In this document: piece by piece, positions 22,560-31,892 of the stretch
How the letters are laid out: each line of letters starts with the position of its first letter
Position numbering within the stretch: position 1 is the first letter of the stretch
From: Cladorhizidae sp. MBARI D1340-BT2
Taxonomy: Eukaryota > Porifera > Demospongiae > Poecilosclerida > Cladorhizidae
Assembly (NCBI GenBank): GCA_028752905.1
Contig: JAQNBH010000009.1
Location: 46,237,165-46,301,164 of the forward strand
Length of the DNA: 64,000 nt
Direction: 5' to 3'
Notes under the pieces: generated by a model
Database searches by the model: none
What the model saw: the letters and a program-made list of their open reading frames with translations, nothing else
Told to the model about the DNA's origin: nothing
Made by a program: the position numbers and the translations under genes

Positions 22560-23871
22560 CTGGCCACCCTTCCTTCATGAAGTGAAAGGCATTGCAAGAA
22601 CATTGCAAGAAAAACACTGAACTGTGTGGCTACTTGTAGCTGTTTTGTGGTAACGGGCAAGCTCTCGAGTTGCTAAATGTTGAAAACAGTTGGTTCGCCA
22701 GATATTCCAACTTGCACTGTGGACTTCAACTGTAAACTTGATAGGCTGTCATCATTGGCATGAGCTATATATATACCTGTGGCATGGTATTTGACCAAGA
22801 AGTTGTAGCAGACAACACTATGGCACAAAGTTGCAAATGTGCAGCTGCTAAGGGTGGAATACCTTGTTTAGGTCCCAGAATGGTGGTCAATGGCTTGTGG
22901 TCTGTGTTGAGTATGTACAAGTAGGAGTAAAATTCCTTTACCCCAAATGTGCTTCCTTCTTGACTTTTTGTTAACTAGCAGTCAAAGTGTGAGAGGTAAA
23001 TGCAATGGGATAATCACCACCATCTTCCATTACATGAGAAATGACGTGATGCTTCTGTTTTAGAGGAAGACTAGGTTATAAAGGACTAAAACTCGAGATA
23101 ATACAGAAGTGTGCTTTTGCCTGTTCGAAAGCTCGAGTGCAGTCATTGATCCACTTCCAACGCATATCTCTATACCTCAATATATTCAGTGGGTGTATTA
23201 AGAGACTCGAAATAAATCGGCTATAATAATTTTAACAACCTGAGGAAGGCATGTAATTCTTAGACATTAAATGGGTTGGAAGCTCTTGAGATAGCTTCCA
23301 AATTTCTGTCGGTGGTGTGAAGACCTTCCCGGTCAATCAGATGTCCCAGGTACTCTGTACTGTTCTGCATGAAGGGGCACTTGTTCCATTTCCATCTCAT
23401 TCTATGGTCTCTGAATCTCTGTAGTACTTGCTCCAAGTTACTCAAATGCTCACTCTAAGAGTGACAACCAGGATATCATCCAAGTAACATGTTACCTTGT
23501 CCACACCTTGAAGAATCTGATCTACAACTATTTGGAACAGAGCTGGTGCTCAGATGATGCCTAAAGGAAGCCTAGTATTGCCATACAGATCCTGGTGCAT
23601 GTTGATGACTTGCATTCTTCCGTCACTCCTCATCCAGCAACAGCTGGTTGTACACATGGGACATGTCCAAGGTGGAGAACTGCTTCCCTCTAGCCAGTGT
23701 GGAAAATAAGTCCTCCAGTCGAAGATGTGGATACTGATTCACCTCGAGAACAGTATTCATCCCCACAGAGTCTGATATTCCCATCTTTCTTGGGGACTGG
23801 CACAACTGGTGTTGCCCACTCTGAGTTGCTGCCGCAAGATGGTCCAGAGCTTCCTCCTCATGACCTTTCAT
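22560..23871 (-). pseudogene. gypsy-2 reverse transcriptase and RNase H
   Basis: RT pieces include QYPHLRLEDLFSTLARGKQF then STLDMSHVYNQLL (about 23740-23630). A region around 23590-23480 parallels the YLDD part of gypsy-1. MRWKWNKCPFMQNSTEYLGH lies at about 23390. RNase H remnants occur at 23050-22700, including the GPKQGIPPL.AAAHLQ-like block near 22830-22890. It is broken in many places. Confidence 0.75.
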
Positions 23872-23999
23872 AGAGAAAGGGGCTGGTCTAGCTCTACAGA
23901 ACCTTGGCTTTGCATCATAAGTTACTGTTAGTATTAAATGGGTGAACTGTAGCCAACTTACTTGACTAGAAAATACATTCTGGTACTGCTATAAAAGAG

Positions 24000-24600
24000 T
24001 AGTGAGGGGTTCTCTCACGACACAGCTTTCCAGTCCAGTTGGATGTGTTTCATCCAACTTCTTCCCAAGAGACATGGTCCATCTCCAGCAACTATGGTAA
24101 TGGCGAGCTGTCTTGGCAGTTACTTCCTGTAGTGAACTTCAACAGGAAAGTTCCCCAGAATGTTCATGGACTCACCAGTGTAGGTAATACGGTTGGAGAT
24201 TGGCCTTAGGAAACATGTTTTGGAAGGAGCTGGGAAAGTATGGAGATGGCTGCATCATGTCTACCTCCATGGTTTGGCTGAGCTACCTCCAGCTGGGAAG
24301 GTAAAGATTCCAAACTCCTTCTCTGTGGGGTCTGAGGTATAGAGTCAACAAAGTGGGTGCTCATGGTGCTGCTGTACCTGCGATTCAGTTATATACTCCT
24401 GCAGGCTTGGGAGATGTGGCCTTGCTTACCACATTTGTGACACGTAGCTTGCCGGTGTTTGCCATTGGGGTCAGACTTGCCCACCTGTGACACCCAACGG
24501 AAACCTCTAGCTGTCTGGCTTGTGGGTATCTGATGAGTTTGACACTTGCATGATGAATCGGTGTGTGCTGGTAGGGTTCTTCAGGTTCCTAGAGTTGGCA
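24000..24600 (-). pseudogene. gypsy-2 zinc knuckle and protease remnants
   Basis: A CCHC-type knuckle (CHKCGKQGHI-like reading) is at about 24450-24405. The protease region at about 24300-24040 is collinear with gypsy-1 but has lost the D-T-G active site. No continuous frame remains. Confidence 0.6.
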
Positions 24601-24615
24601 GCGGCAGAGCAATTT

Positions 24616-25052
24616 TCAGTCATAGTTATAAACTACTTTCAGCAAGCTAGTGCTTCTGGATAGTGTCTGCTTGAGTCCACAAACGAATTGATCTAGAATG
24701 GTTTTATCCAGGAAAGCTCCAAAATCAGAAGTAACTGCTTCTGCAACAGAGTCCAGCACAGATTCATCCATTTCTTGAGTCCTCTGGTAAAATCTATACC
24801 TCTCTGCAATGATTAGAGGCTTAGGTTCGAAATGCTTCAAGAGGCCAACCAGCTCATCAATAATTTTGTCTTGAGGCAGGGCAGGGGTTGGTCTGTGAGC
24901 AATGCTATAATTCTTGGCTCCAATAACAGTATCTTTATCTTCCCAACTTCCTTAGTTTTGAAGTACATCTCCATGTATGTGGAGATATCTTCCCCTTCTG
25001 GCTGAAAAGGTTCCAAATGACCATAGCTCCTTGACTGGGGCAATCCTGTCAC
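24616..25052 (-). pseudogene. gypsy-2 gag fragments
   Basis: Two frames, 25052-24837 (LEPFQPEGEDISTYMEMYF) and 24840-24616 (KHFEPKPLIIAERYRFYQRT), are collinear with gypsy-1 gag. They are joined by a frameshift at about 24838. Confidence 0.8.
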
Positions 25053-25063
25053 TCGTCACCAAT

Positions 25064-25202
25064 TGTAGTTGGCTATGCTAGTTACTCGCAATTGGTGGTC
25101 AACTGAACATATGGTGGCAATTAGTGTACACAGGAAGTTCAGTCTCAATAAGGAACAGGAAATGCGAAGTAATCAATGTCACATAATATCAAATATACCA
25201 CA
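25064..25202 (-). repeat. gypsy-2 5' LTR
   Basis: It runs from TGTAGTTGGCTATGCTAG to TATACCACA and is followed by ATATA. Just inside it, the - strand reads ATTGGTGACGAGTGAC, the counterpart of the gypsy-1 primer binding site. Confidence 0.75.
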
Positions 25203-26004
25203 ATATAAGATGATAAATATTTGAACATTCAACATGTAATAAGCCATATTACTGTCAATTATGATGTAGAACTGTCCCCTATTGTATATCTGTTTCCAAG
25301 TCTCCAACTATATATCATTGTGAATTTCTACCCAGCCATTTTTGTAGATATATATAATTTGGATAAGTGCTTAACAAAACAATGTATTGTTGATACAGCA
25401 GATGATGTATTCTAACACGGCGATATTTCACATCAAGATTACCATAAGTCAATTTGATTTGATTTTTCAAGGAATTGTTTCCTTATGTTGATACAATGAA
25501 ATAATTATGTAAAGAAGAAATTTATATAATATATATATAATTATATATATATATATATATACATGAATTTGTCAGTCTAGGTGCATGCTATATATTTATA
25601 GCTACCTGAAACTCTGTTTTCAAATTTTGTGTAGAGTTATTTATGTTCTTTGTCAGAAAAAAATTGCCTTCAAGATCACATTAAATGACCTTAATGAAAA
25701 CTGACCTTAGCATACATCTGTCAAAGAGGCAAGTTTGCACCATATGTTTAGAGGTGGTCTGGGGGGGGGGGGGGGGGGGGGGGGGGGAGTTAATAATAAT
25801 AAATACATTTTTTTTTTTTTTTCCTTGTTCTGCAGTTAATTTTGGATAACTTGTTTCAATGATATGCTTCAGTATATTATTATAGTGACAAGTACTTGGT
25901 GACAAGTACTTAAAAACGATCTGACCACCTTAAAATCCTAATTTTGTGTAACAGAACTCCATGGTGTGAAGTTTCTTCAGATTACTACATGAAGGCAAAT
26001 GGGA
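25203..26004. other. AT-rich spacer with simple repeats
   Basis: No gene is seen. There is a TA-rich run at 25527-25562, a run of 27 G at 25761-25787, and a T run after 25809. The G run is a likely site of assembly or sequencing error. Confidence 0.6.
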
Positions 26005-26640
26005 GGTCAATAAAGAATTTCCCAATGAACTCTCAGTTGACATAATAACACGATAATCACCCTCTCAATAATCAATTTCAATTTCAAATTGTATTCACTC
26101 GACGTTTCGACTAAATGCTCTAGCCTTCATCAGGAAGCTAAGGCTCATGTGAGCCTGCTATATATATATACCGGTAGCTAGCTATCGACCACAAGCCAGT
26201 ACATGTGCCTAGCATGTGTACTGGATGTATTTAAAAAAAAATTAAATAAACAAAATAACGACAACAAAAATATCGAATACAAAAAAATATTAAAATACAA
26301 ATAAAACAAAAAATTAATTAATTAAAAATTAAATAATTAATATAAATAAGAGTTAAAATAAGAGTACTTATGGTGGTCTTGGCTTCAAGTTCAGGCTCTT
26401 CAGAGTAGCTCCCCAGCAGCCAGGTAAGTCCATTCCACAGTCTCGATTGAATTGCTCACATTTTGGTGCTAGGCTGATGTGCAATGCCTCCTTCACTAGC
26501 AGTTCCTTCTGGCCTAGTCCAAGATGGTGGCTTCCTCCCACAAAACAGGGTGTCGATTTTCCCATGCATGCTTAGCAATTGCAGACTTCTCTTTGTTACA
26601 CTTTCTACAGGCATCTTGATGTTCTATAAGTCAGCATAAA
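26005..26640 (-). mobile_element. Penelope-like element, 3' end with GIY-YIG part (copy 2)
   Basis: Reading on the - strand from about 26620, EHQDACRKCNKEKSAIAKHA then WENRHPVLWEEATILD is followed by KEALHISLAPKCEQFNRDCG and MDLPGCWG at about 26420. This is the C-terminal GIY-YIG endonuclease domain and tail of Penelope-like elements. At 26370-26010 lies the 3' non-coding tail, with a hammerhead-like motif at about 26101-26133. The RT domain is missing, as expected for a 5'-truncated insertion. One frame change near 26530 separates the two blocks. This is the best preserved of the four copies in the window. Confidence 0.75.
26095..26140 (-). ncRNA. Hammerhead-ribozyme-like motif in Penelope 3' tail
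   Basis: On the - strand CTGATGA (26133-26127) is followed by a 5-bp stem, GGCTA (26125-26121) with TAGTC (26113-26109), then GAAA (26108-26105) and CGTC ending at 26101. This is the conserved hammerhead core in the correct order, with a very short stem III. Hammerhead motifs of this minimal kind are known from Penelope-like elements. Stem I next to the core pairs only weakly by eye (about 3 bp), so catalytic activity is uncertain. Confidence 0.5.
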
Positions 26641-27027
26641 AAAAGGCTACAGGGAACATTTTGAACAGTGCGTATTTCCTAGTTTATGAATTGTAGCTCA
26701 TCTTTCACGATACATCATTTGTCATGTTTTGGGCTAATTCTAGAGCTGTTAAAGTTCTCGACCTACTGGAACCAATAGCATGAGGAAGTCAAGTGTAGAA
26801 GATAGAAACCTGTAGCAACCAGAAAAAAGGTTACACCTATGCTTGTCTCAAGCACCTGATGACCAATCATAAAATGCATTAATCTATTGTGGAAATAGTT
26901 GGATGTAAAAGTTTAATTGTACCACAAAACTAAATGTACAAGTTAACTAGCAAGTACCTAAGATAACTAATTCTCACTACTTCTACAATGTTACAAAATG
27001 TTCAAAGTCCACAAGCTCCTTTTCCAT

Positions 27028-27598
27028 TTAGAATTGTGTGTTGCTGTACCTGCCTTCGTCATCCACTTCCTTCGTGGTGTCTGAATCTTCATAGTTAGGA
27101 TTGCAGCTCACATTGCCGCTGTCAAAGTACAAGTCTACACCAATGCTTTTGTGGGACAGGACCAAGTCACTACTATGAGAATATGTGTTAAATGAAGTAA
27201 CTCTGTGTGGAGCAAAACGACCCCTTTTGTTTTGGCAACAGCAGCAGCAGAGCACCATCCTAACTTGCTTGGAGAGCAGGCAGAAGAATAGTACCATCAG
27301 AAGGCCACACAATGCACAGGCTATAAGGAAAATGATTTGAAAAATGAGTCGGAGGTACCCCATGTTCATGGGCCTAGTGGCAGGAAGGCCGAAGGTCCAG
27401 GCCACATAGAGGCAGGCTGACACGAGTACCAGACCAATATAGTCAAAGTACCAATAACTGGAGCTGTATTTCTGTGATGGTGTCTTCTTGTTCTTGTAGC
27501 GTAGCAGGAGCAAGATGAGGAGGACTAAGGTCAGCACAAGTAGCAGACCACCTACCAAAAATACACCGTACCAGAAGGGAGCAGAAGTGGGGCGGCAA
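27028..27598 (-). CDS. Adhesion GPCR, last exon: TM5-TM7 and cytoplasmic tail
   Basis: TM5 (FWYGVFLVGGLLLVLTLVLL), TM6 (FDYIGLVLVSACLYVAWTFG) and TM7 (LIFQIIFLIACALCGLLMVL) are followed by a cysteine cluster (VLCCCCCQ), a likely palmitoylation site. The tail has about 60 residues, ends SNTQF and stops at 27028-27030. The last three residues, T-Q-F, fit a class I PDZ-binding motif. The exon starts at the acceptor acttcag and completes a codon begun in the previous exon. Confidence 0.88.
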
Positions 27599-27655
27599 CT
27601 GAAGTTAATAGATTACAATGATTCATATGGTGGGCATGAAGAATAGAACACTTAC

Positions 27656-27731
27656 AACAAGCTTGAGTCAGTAGATCTATAGCTTTCTCCATCCAAAGCA
27701 AAGCATGCTATAACTATTATAGCAGGCAGCA
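27656..27731 (-). CDS. Adhesion GPCR exon: TM4 and second extracellular loop
   Basis: This 76-nt exon reads VLPAIIVIACFALDGESYRS then TDSSL. With the preceding NNWG it gives the usual WG.PA(I/V)IV start of aGPCR TM4 and the loop after it. The donor is a perfect gtaagt and the acceptor is ctttag. Joining to the next exon makes L-F-C-R-P, placing the loop cysteine expected to pair with the top of TM3. Confidence 0.85.
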
Positions 27732-27794
27732 CTAAAGAATAATGGGATATTCACAATAAAAAATTATTCATGCAAGTAACTAATATTACTTTAC

Positions 27795-28042
27795 CCCAGT
27801 TATTAATGATGGCTGCAATGTACAAGATTTTCATCTTTTTTCCAGGGAGGAGAGACCGTCCCATGAAGAGGGCCATGGTGGGAAGAGCAAGAAGAGCCAC
27901 CAGAATGAAGTAATGGAGGAGGAATGTTACACCTGTACAGAAGTCTTGACTTCCACCAGCAAAGTATGCCACAATAAAGGTGGAGCAGAGGAACACCACA
28001 CTGACACAGAAGTTGGCCAGAAACTTGCCAGTAGCACTTATC
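27795..28042 (-). CDS. Adhesion GPCR exon: TM2 and TM3
   Basis: It reads ISATGKFLANFCVSVVFLCS, TFIVAYFAGG, then DFCTGVTFLLHYFILVALLA and LPTMALFMGRSLL. The pattern C-T-x-x-x-x-L-L-H-Y at the start of TM3 is a hallmark of adhesion/secretin-class receptors. The acceptor is aacttag and the donor gtaaag. An upstream CA/TG dinucleotide run and a G-rich tract (28060-28090) lie in the intron and should not be read as protein. Confidence 0.88.
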
Positions 28043-30678
28043 CTAAGTTCACTGTGTGCGTGTGTGTGTGTGTGTGGGGGGGGGGGGGCCAACATACATT
28101 ATACTGAAATAACATGATTTAAATGCTGATTCTGTTTCAAGGTAATTGTGTCTTTTCTCATGTCACATATGCAATTATAATTGTGACCACACAGAATCAT
28201 GTTGACAAAATCATAGATCAAGCCTTGTATATAAATGCAATACGTAGCATTCCTAAAAGCTGCTAACAGACTAAAGCAACTGAACTAGTCTTGCTCCCCC
28301 AAGCAAGTAGACAGAAGAAAACTTACACAATTAGCTGCAAGGTTTCTACTGACTGTCTAGTAAGCACATAATTAATGTTTGTGGTCTAATTTACTTTGTA
28401 ATCACGAAATCGATATTCCCCCCCCCCCCCCCCTCTCAAACAAAAACAAAACCTGATATATGTGTATACGAGGGGAAAAACCTTTTTATTAATAGTAAAT
28501 TGATTTGTCAATATAATGTGTGTGGACCACAACCAGTTAGTAGACAAACTTTTAGCATTAAAAATCATATTATATATATATAATGATGGGCTGTACATGG
28601 TTCTAATTGGTTTTGATCTACATAGGTATAACATTGTTTTCTTTTAAGTCAAAATCAAATCTATTTTTTTTTTTGTGTGTGTTTTTTGTTTTGTATTTGT
28701 GCTGGTAGTTGAGCTGTTGATCAACTGTAGAAGCGTAGAGAGATTTATAATATAACATGCTTCTTCTTGTACACTATTATACACAAATCAGCAAGTCCCA
28801 TACCTTTTACATTTATTGTTACTTTCAACTGGCATCATCAAAATTAATGATTATTATTTTTAAAGAAAGCCGTCCAAGGGAAATCTACAGCGCAAGTACC
28901 ATACTGTATAACCAGAAAATCTGGCGGGAATTAAGTTTGATAGATCGGTCTCAACCAATGTAGAGTTAGTGGATTGTAAGATGGCTTGAGCATCATATGA
29001 GATGAAAAGTGTGGTTATATCTATATAGCAAACAATAACTTTTGTCAATTGAGAGCATCTTTCAGGGACATAAAAATGTGGAAATCCAGCATAGGTAACT
29101 CTATAAGATAGAGAGAGATTGAGGTTGGCAATTTAAAAAAATTCATGAGTATTTCAAAGGAATACACGATTAACCATGTTACCTCTGAAGATATCAGCCA
29201 CTCACCAATGTCTATATACAACAATGAAACCATCTAAGCAAACACTTGATGAGAGAACATACAACCTAAGAAAATTACCAGATCCCGCCTGGCTTAACAT
29301 GAAAAAAATATTGGCGGTATATAATTTGGTTGACATTTCGTCTATATAGATGCTCTAGCCTTCATCAGGAATAATTGTTGTATATGGTATCATGTTGTGC
29401 AGTTATATATACTCATGCCATGCTGGAGTATCAGCAGTCCACAAACCAAACAGCAGAGAAGAACAAGTTCCAGCATTAGTGTCTTTTAAACACTTTTAAC
29501 TTGCTTCTTGTACACTATATAGTCAAGTCAGCGCATAACATTTCTAGCTGTTGTTTAGCCAGCCTTTGGGGGAGGATCAGCTCCAGTCTCCTTCAAGGAC
29601 CAACATTTTCACAGGAGACTTCCACAAATCAAACAGCAAGTAAACAGCAGTCATTTGTTCTGCTTATTATAACATGAGATTGAGTAGACCACAATTTGTC
29701 TTATGATCCTTACCAATTTCCTAACACTAGAGAATGCTTGGTTGTGGATGTGAATTGCAAACTTTGGTGCCTTCTGGAAAATATTGTGAGTGGGCCTATT
29801 CTACGCAAATTATGTATGGGATAAAGATGATGGTAGATCTTTGAAGATGAATTTCACCATGTCAGAGCTCAGATCAGATACCACACCCTCTACTTTTAAA
29901 AAGTGCATCAAACCAATTATGGAGCACTCCATGTACATTTATATACTACCATATACTCTCTAATGTAAATCTGCGGTTGTCAGTCCAGTAAGTGTGATTA
30001 CTATTGGATAAGTGGGTAATTTCTGGCTACAAAAAGTGGTTAATAACTACTACCTTGGCAGAGTTTTTCTGGCCAAATCATTCTTCTGCTGAAAGGCTGA
30101 ATAAGCAACTATTCCCTTATTCTTAGAAAAAGGAAATGGTCCTGGATTGATATACTTTTGTTGAATATAGACAGATGATAATATGTTGATAGAGAATTCA
30201 ATTTGATGCATTAACTGTCCAAAGATTACAGCTACCATCATTACAGCTACTAATAAAGGTGTTTTTTCCCTCTCAAGTTCCTCTGGTGCTTTTGGCATAT
30301 AAGATGGCATACATGGTGGCCTCTCACACAGCTATATATATAGACAAAACTGTCCATAGTTGTGCTTGATATCATGAGTAATACCATTACTACCACCAAG
30401 TTTTAATACCATCAATGTCTGAATCATCAAAAACAAAATATTTTGACCACACCTTTTTTGGCTATATATTAGTCTAACATAATATGCTTACATATTTGAA
30501 TGATAGCAAAGGATAGCAAAGGATTGTTCGTGGGAAAGGTTACTGTAATAATTCAATAGGGTTACATTTTAGCGAGCTCCTATACCGATTGTGATTATGC
30601 AAAGTGGTTCTAGATGGAGGGGTATTCTCAATTAAAGGATATACACTACGTATGTTTTATGTGATTAAAATGACTCAC
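28043..30678. other. aGPCR intron between TM1 and TM2 exons
   Basis: This intron is 2.6 kb. The exons on either side join in frame (...ILITQ then ISATGK). It holds a poly-C run (28421-28434), a Penelope-like 3' remnant (29290-29400) and several chance open frames. The 86-codon frame at 30050-30310 has one hydrophobic stretch but resembles no aGPCR segment. Confidence 0.75.
29290..29400 (-). mobile_element. Penelope-like 3' remnant with hammerhead-like core (copy 4)
   Basis: On the - strand CTGATGA (29368-29362) is followed by AGGCTAGAGCATC, TATATAGAC, then GAAA (29339-29336) and TGTC. The arrangement is the same as copy 2, with one mismatch in the short stem II. No coding remnant is attached. 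Confidence 0.5.
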
Positions 30679-30938
30679 TGAGTAATGAGAATACAGATGA
30701 AGACAAAGATGGCACAGAGTAGCAAGATGAGTGGACCGATAATAATACCCCATTCAAGGTGCTTGTCCTGTTGATAAGCAGTGTCCACAAGGATGGCAAA
30801 GCTACTGAAATGGGAGCATTGACATGAGATAGTGCCATCTTGATCTCTGACCCTCGAACACCCTTTAGTAGACCAAGCCCCATAGTTGTTATCCAGACGC
30901 TGGTCCCAGAATGAACATTCAGCTGGACCATCAATACC
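30679..30938 (-). CDS. Adhesion GPCR exon: GPS motif and TM1
   Basis: It reads GIDGPAECSFWDQRLDNNYG, AWSTKGCSRV, then SCQCSHFSSFAILVDTAYQQ and TM1 LEWGIIIGPLILLLCAIFVF. The GPS has the canonical C-x-F-W...W...G-C...C-x-C-x-H-x-x-x-F-A-[IV]-L layout. Autocleavage would fall between F and S in HFSSF. The acceptor is gttgtag and the donor gtgagt. The preceding exon ends VRKK in the last GAIN strand, as expected. Confidence 0.92.
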
Positions 30939-31151
30939 CTACAACGTATACATGTGTAAGTTACTCGGGAATGCTCTAGAAATCTATCAAATGTTACTCA
31001 TCCAAACTTGCAACTGTTCTATGAAGAGGAATGCTTCAAATAAGATATTTATGTATAACCCAAACCATAACCATTAATATCCTGCAACATAACTCGCTAA
31101 AGCTTGTTCTAAAAAGAGAAATGCTCATTAAGTGGTCTATGTAAACAATAC

Positions 31152-31563
31152 CTTTTTCCGAACAAAGCTCATCTCCACTGGGTCTTGTAGGTTTTCCACA
31201 GACACTCTTCCAGAATAGTGTGCAGACACTATATAGCTTCCCACTAGTTGCTTTCTCTTGTCAGCAAGCAAATAATTCTTTCTTCTTAGAAAGAGACCTT
31301 CGCTCAAAAAGAGACACATTGTAACAGAGCGTGATGTCCGGTTTAACCCCACCAATACTGAGGTCTGGAAGTTGAAGGTGTTGTCTGGTTCTGCTGCTCC
31401 AGTTAACTGAACTTGCCCATTTACCACTGCAGGTTCGAAGTCAATAAAACGAGGCCCATTAGATATATCAAAGAGTATACAACCAAATGTGTCAGCACGT
31501 AGTCGTTGAGACATTTCAGTGAGAGGGTATTGCTCCAACAGGTGGTCAAGCATATCTAGGAGA
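31152..31563 (-). CDS. Adhesion GPCR exon: GAIN domain, C-terminal subdomain
   Basis: This 412-nt exon reads RLLDMLDHLLEQYPLTEMSQ, then GCILFDISNGPRFIDFEP and RTSRSVTMCLFLSEGLFLRR, ending PVEMSFVRKK. Helices followed by alternating beta strands just before the GPS fit the GAIN fold. The acceptor used is gcgtctag, because that joins R-L-L-D in frame with the previous exon. The nearer tcctag would break the frame. Confidence 0.82.
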
Positions 31564-31622
31564 CTAGACGCAGATAAAAAAATATATTAAGGTGGTATTG
31601 TAATGAGTATGATCACACCTAC

Positions 31623-31717
31623 CGACTAGATGTATTTGAACTCTCTTGACCCATTTGCAGTACATTCATTGGTGCTTTCAGAGCATTGTCCATCAGATCA
31701 AGCAACTTGTTTGATAT
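31623..31717 (-). CDS. Adhesion GPCR exon: GAIN helical segment
   Basis: This 95-nt exon reads ISNKLLDLMDNALKAPMNVL then QMGQESSNTSS. It joins the previous exon as GNAS-ISNKLL and the next as SSRLLDML. The acceptor is ctcttag and the donor gtaggt. It is part of the alpha-helical GAIN-A subdomain. Confidence 0.8.
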
Positions 31718-31892
31718 CTAAGAGGAGATAATGGTTGTCACATTCTCTTACACCCAAAGTATTTTCTGATGTTTAATTCTCTCAGCCCTTTTTATCTGTG
31801 TTTGTGTTCCTTTTTTGTCCTCAATAGCTGCTCATGTAGAGGACCCTTGGATGGTGGGGTGGAATCAGGGACGATAGAAGTAACCAACTAGG

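Larger units (their letters stand above)
15377..25202 (-). mobile_element. Older Ty3/gypsy LTR retrotransposon (gypsy-2), host of the nest
   Basis: The 5' LTR is at 25064-25202 and the diverged 3' LTR at 15377-15567. Both end in a block with gtacacaggaagtt, aggaacaggaaa and aaatataccaca. The flanking pentamer ATATA is the same on both sides (15372-15376 and 25203-25207). Gag, protease/zinc knuckle, RT, RNase H and integrase remnants lie in order on the - strand at 25052-21540. The 3' part is interrupted by gypsy-1 at 21412/15617. A C-rich tract (cccctcccc, 15568-15576) next to the 3' LTR is the expected polypurine tract on the - strand. Many stops and frameshifts make it dead. Confidence 0.8.

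Noticed and set aside
30050..30310. 86-codon frame with a hydrophobic stretch inside the aGPCR intron
   Set aside because: The flanking exons already join in frame from TM1 to TM2, and this frame lacks matching splice phases or similarity to a GPCR helix.
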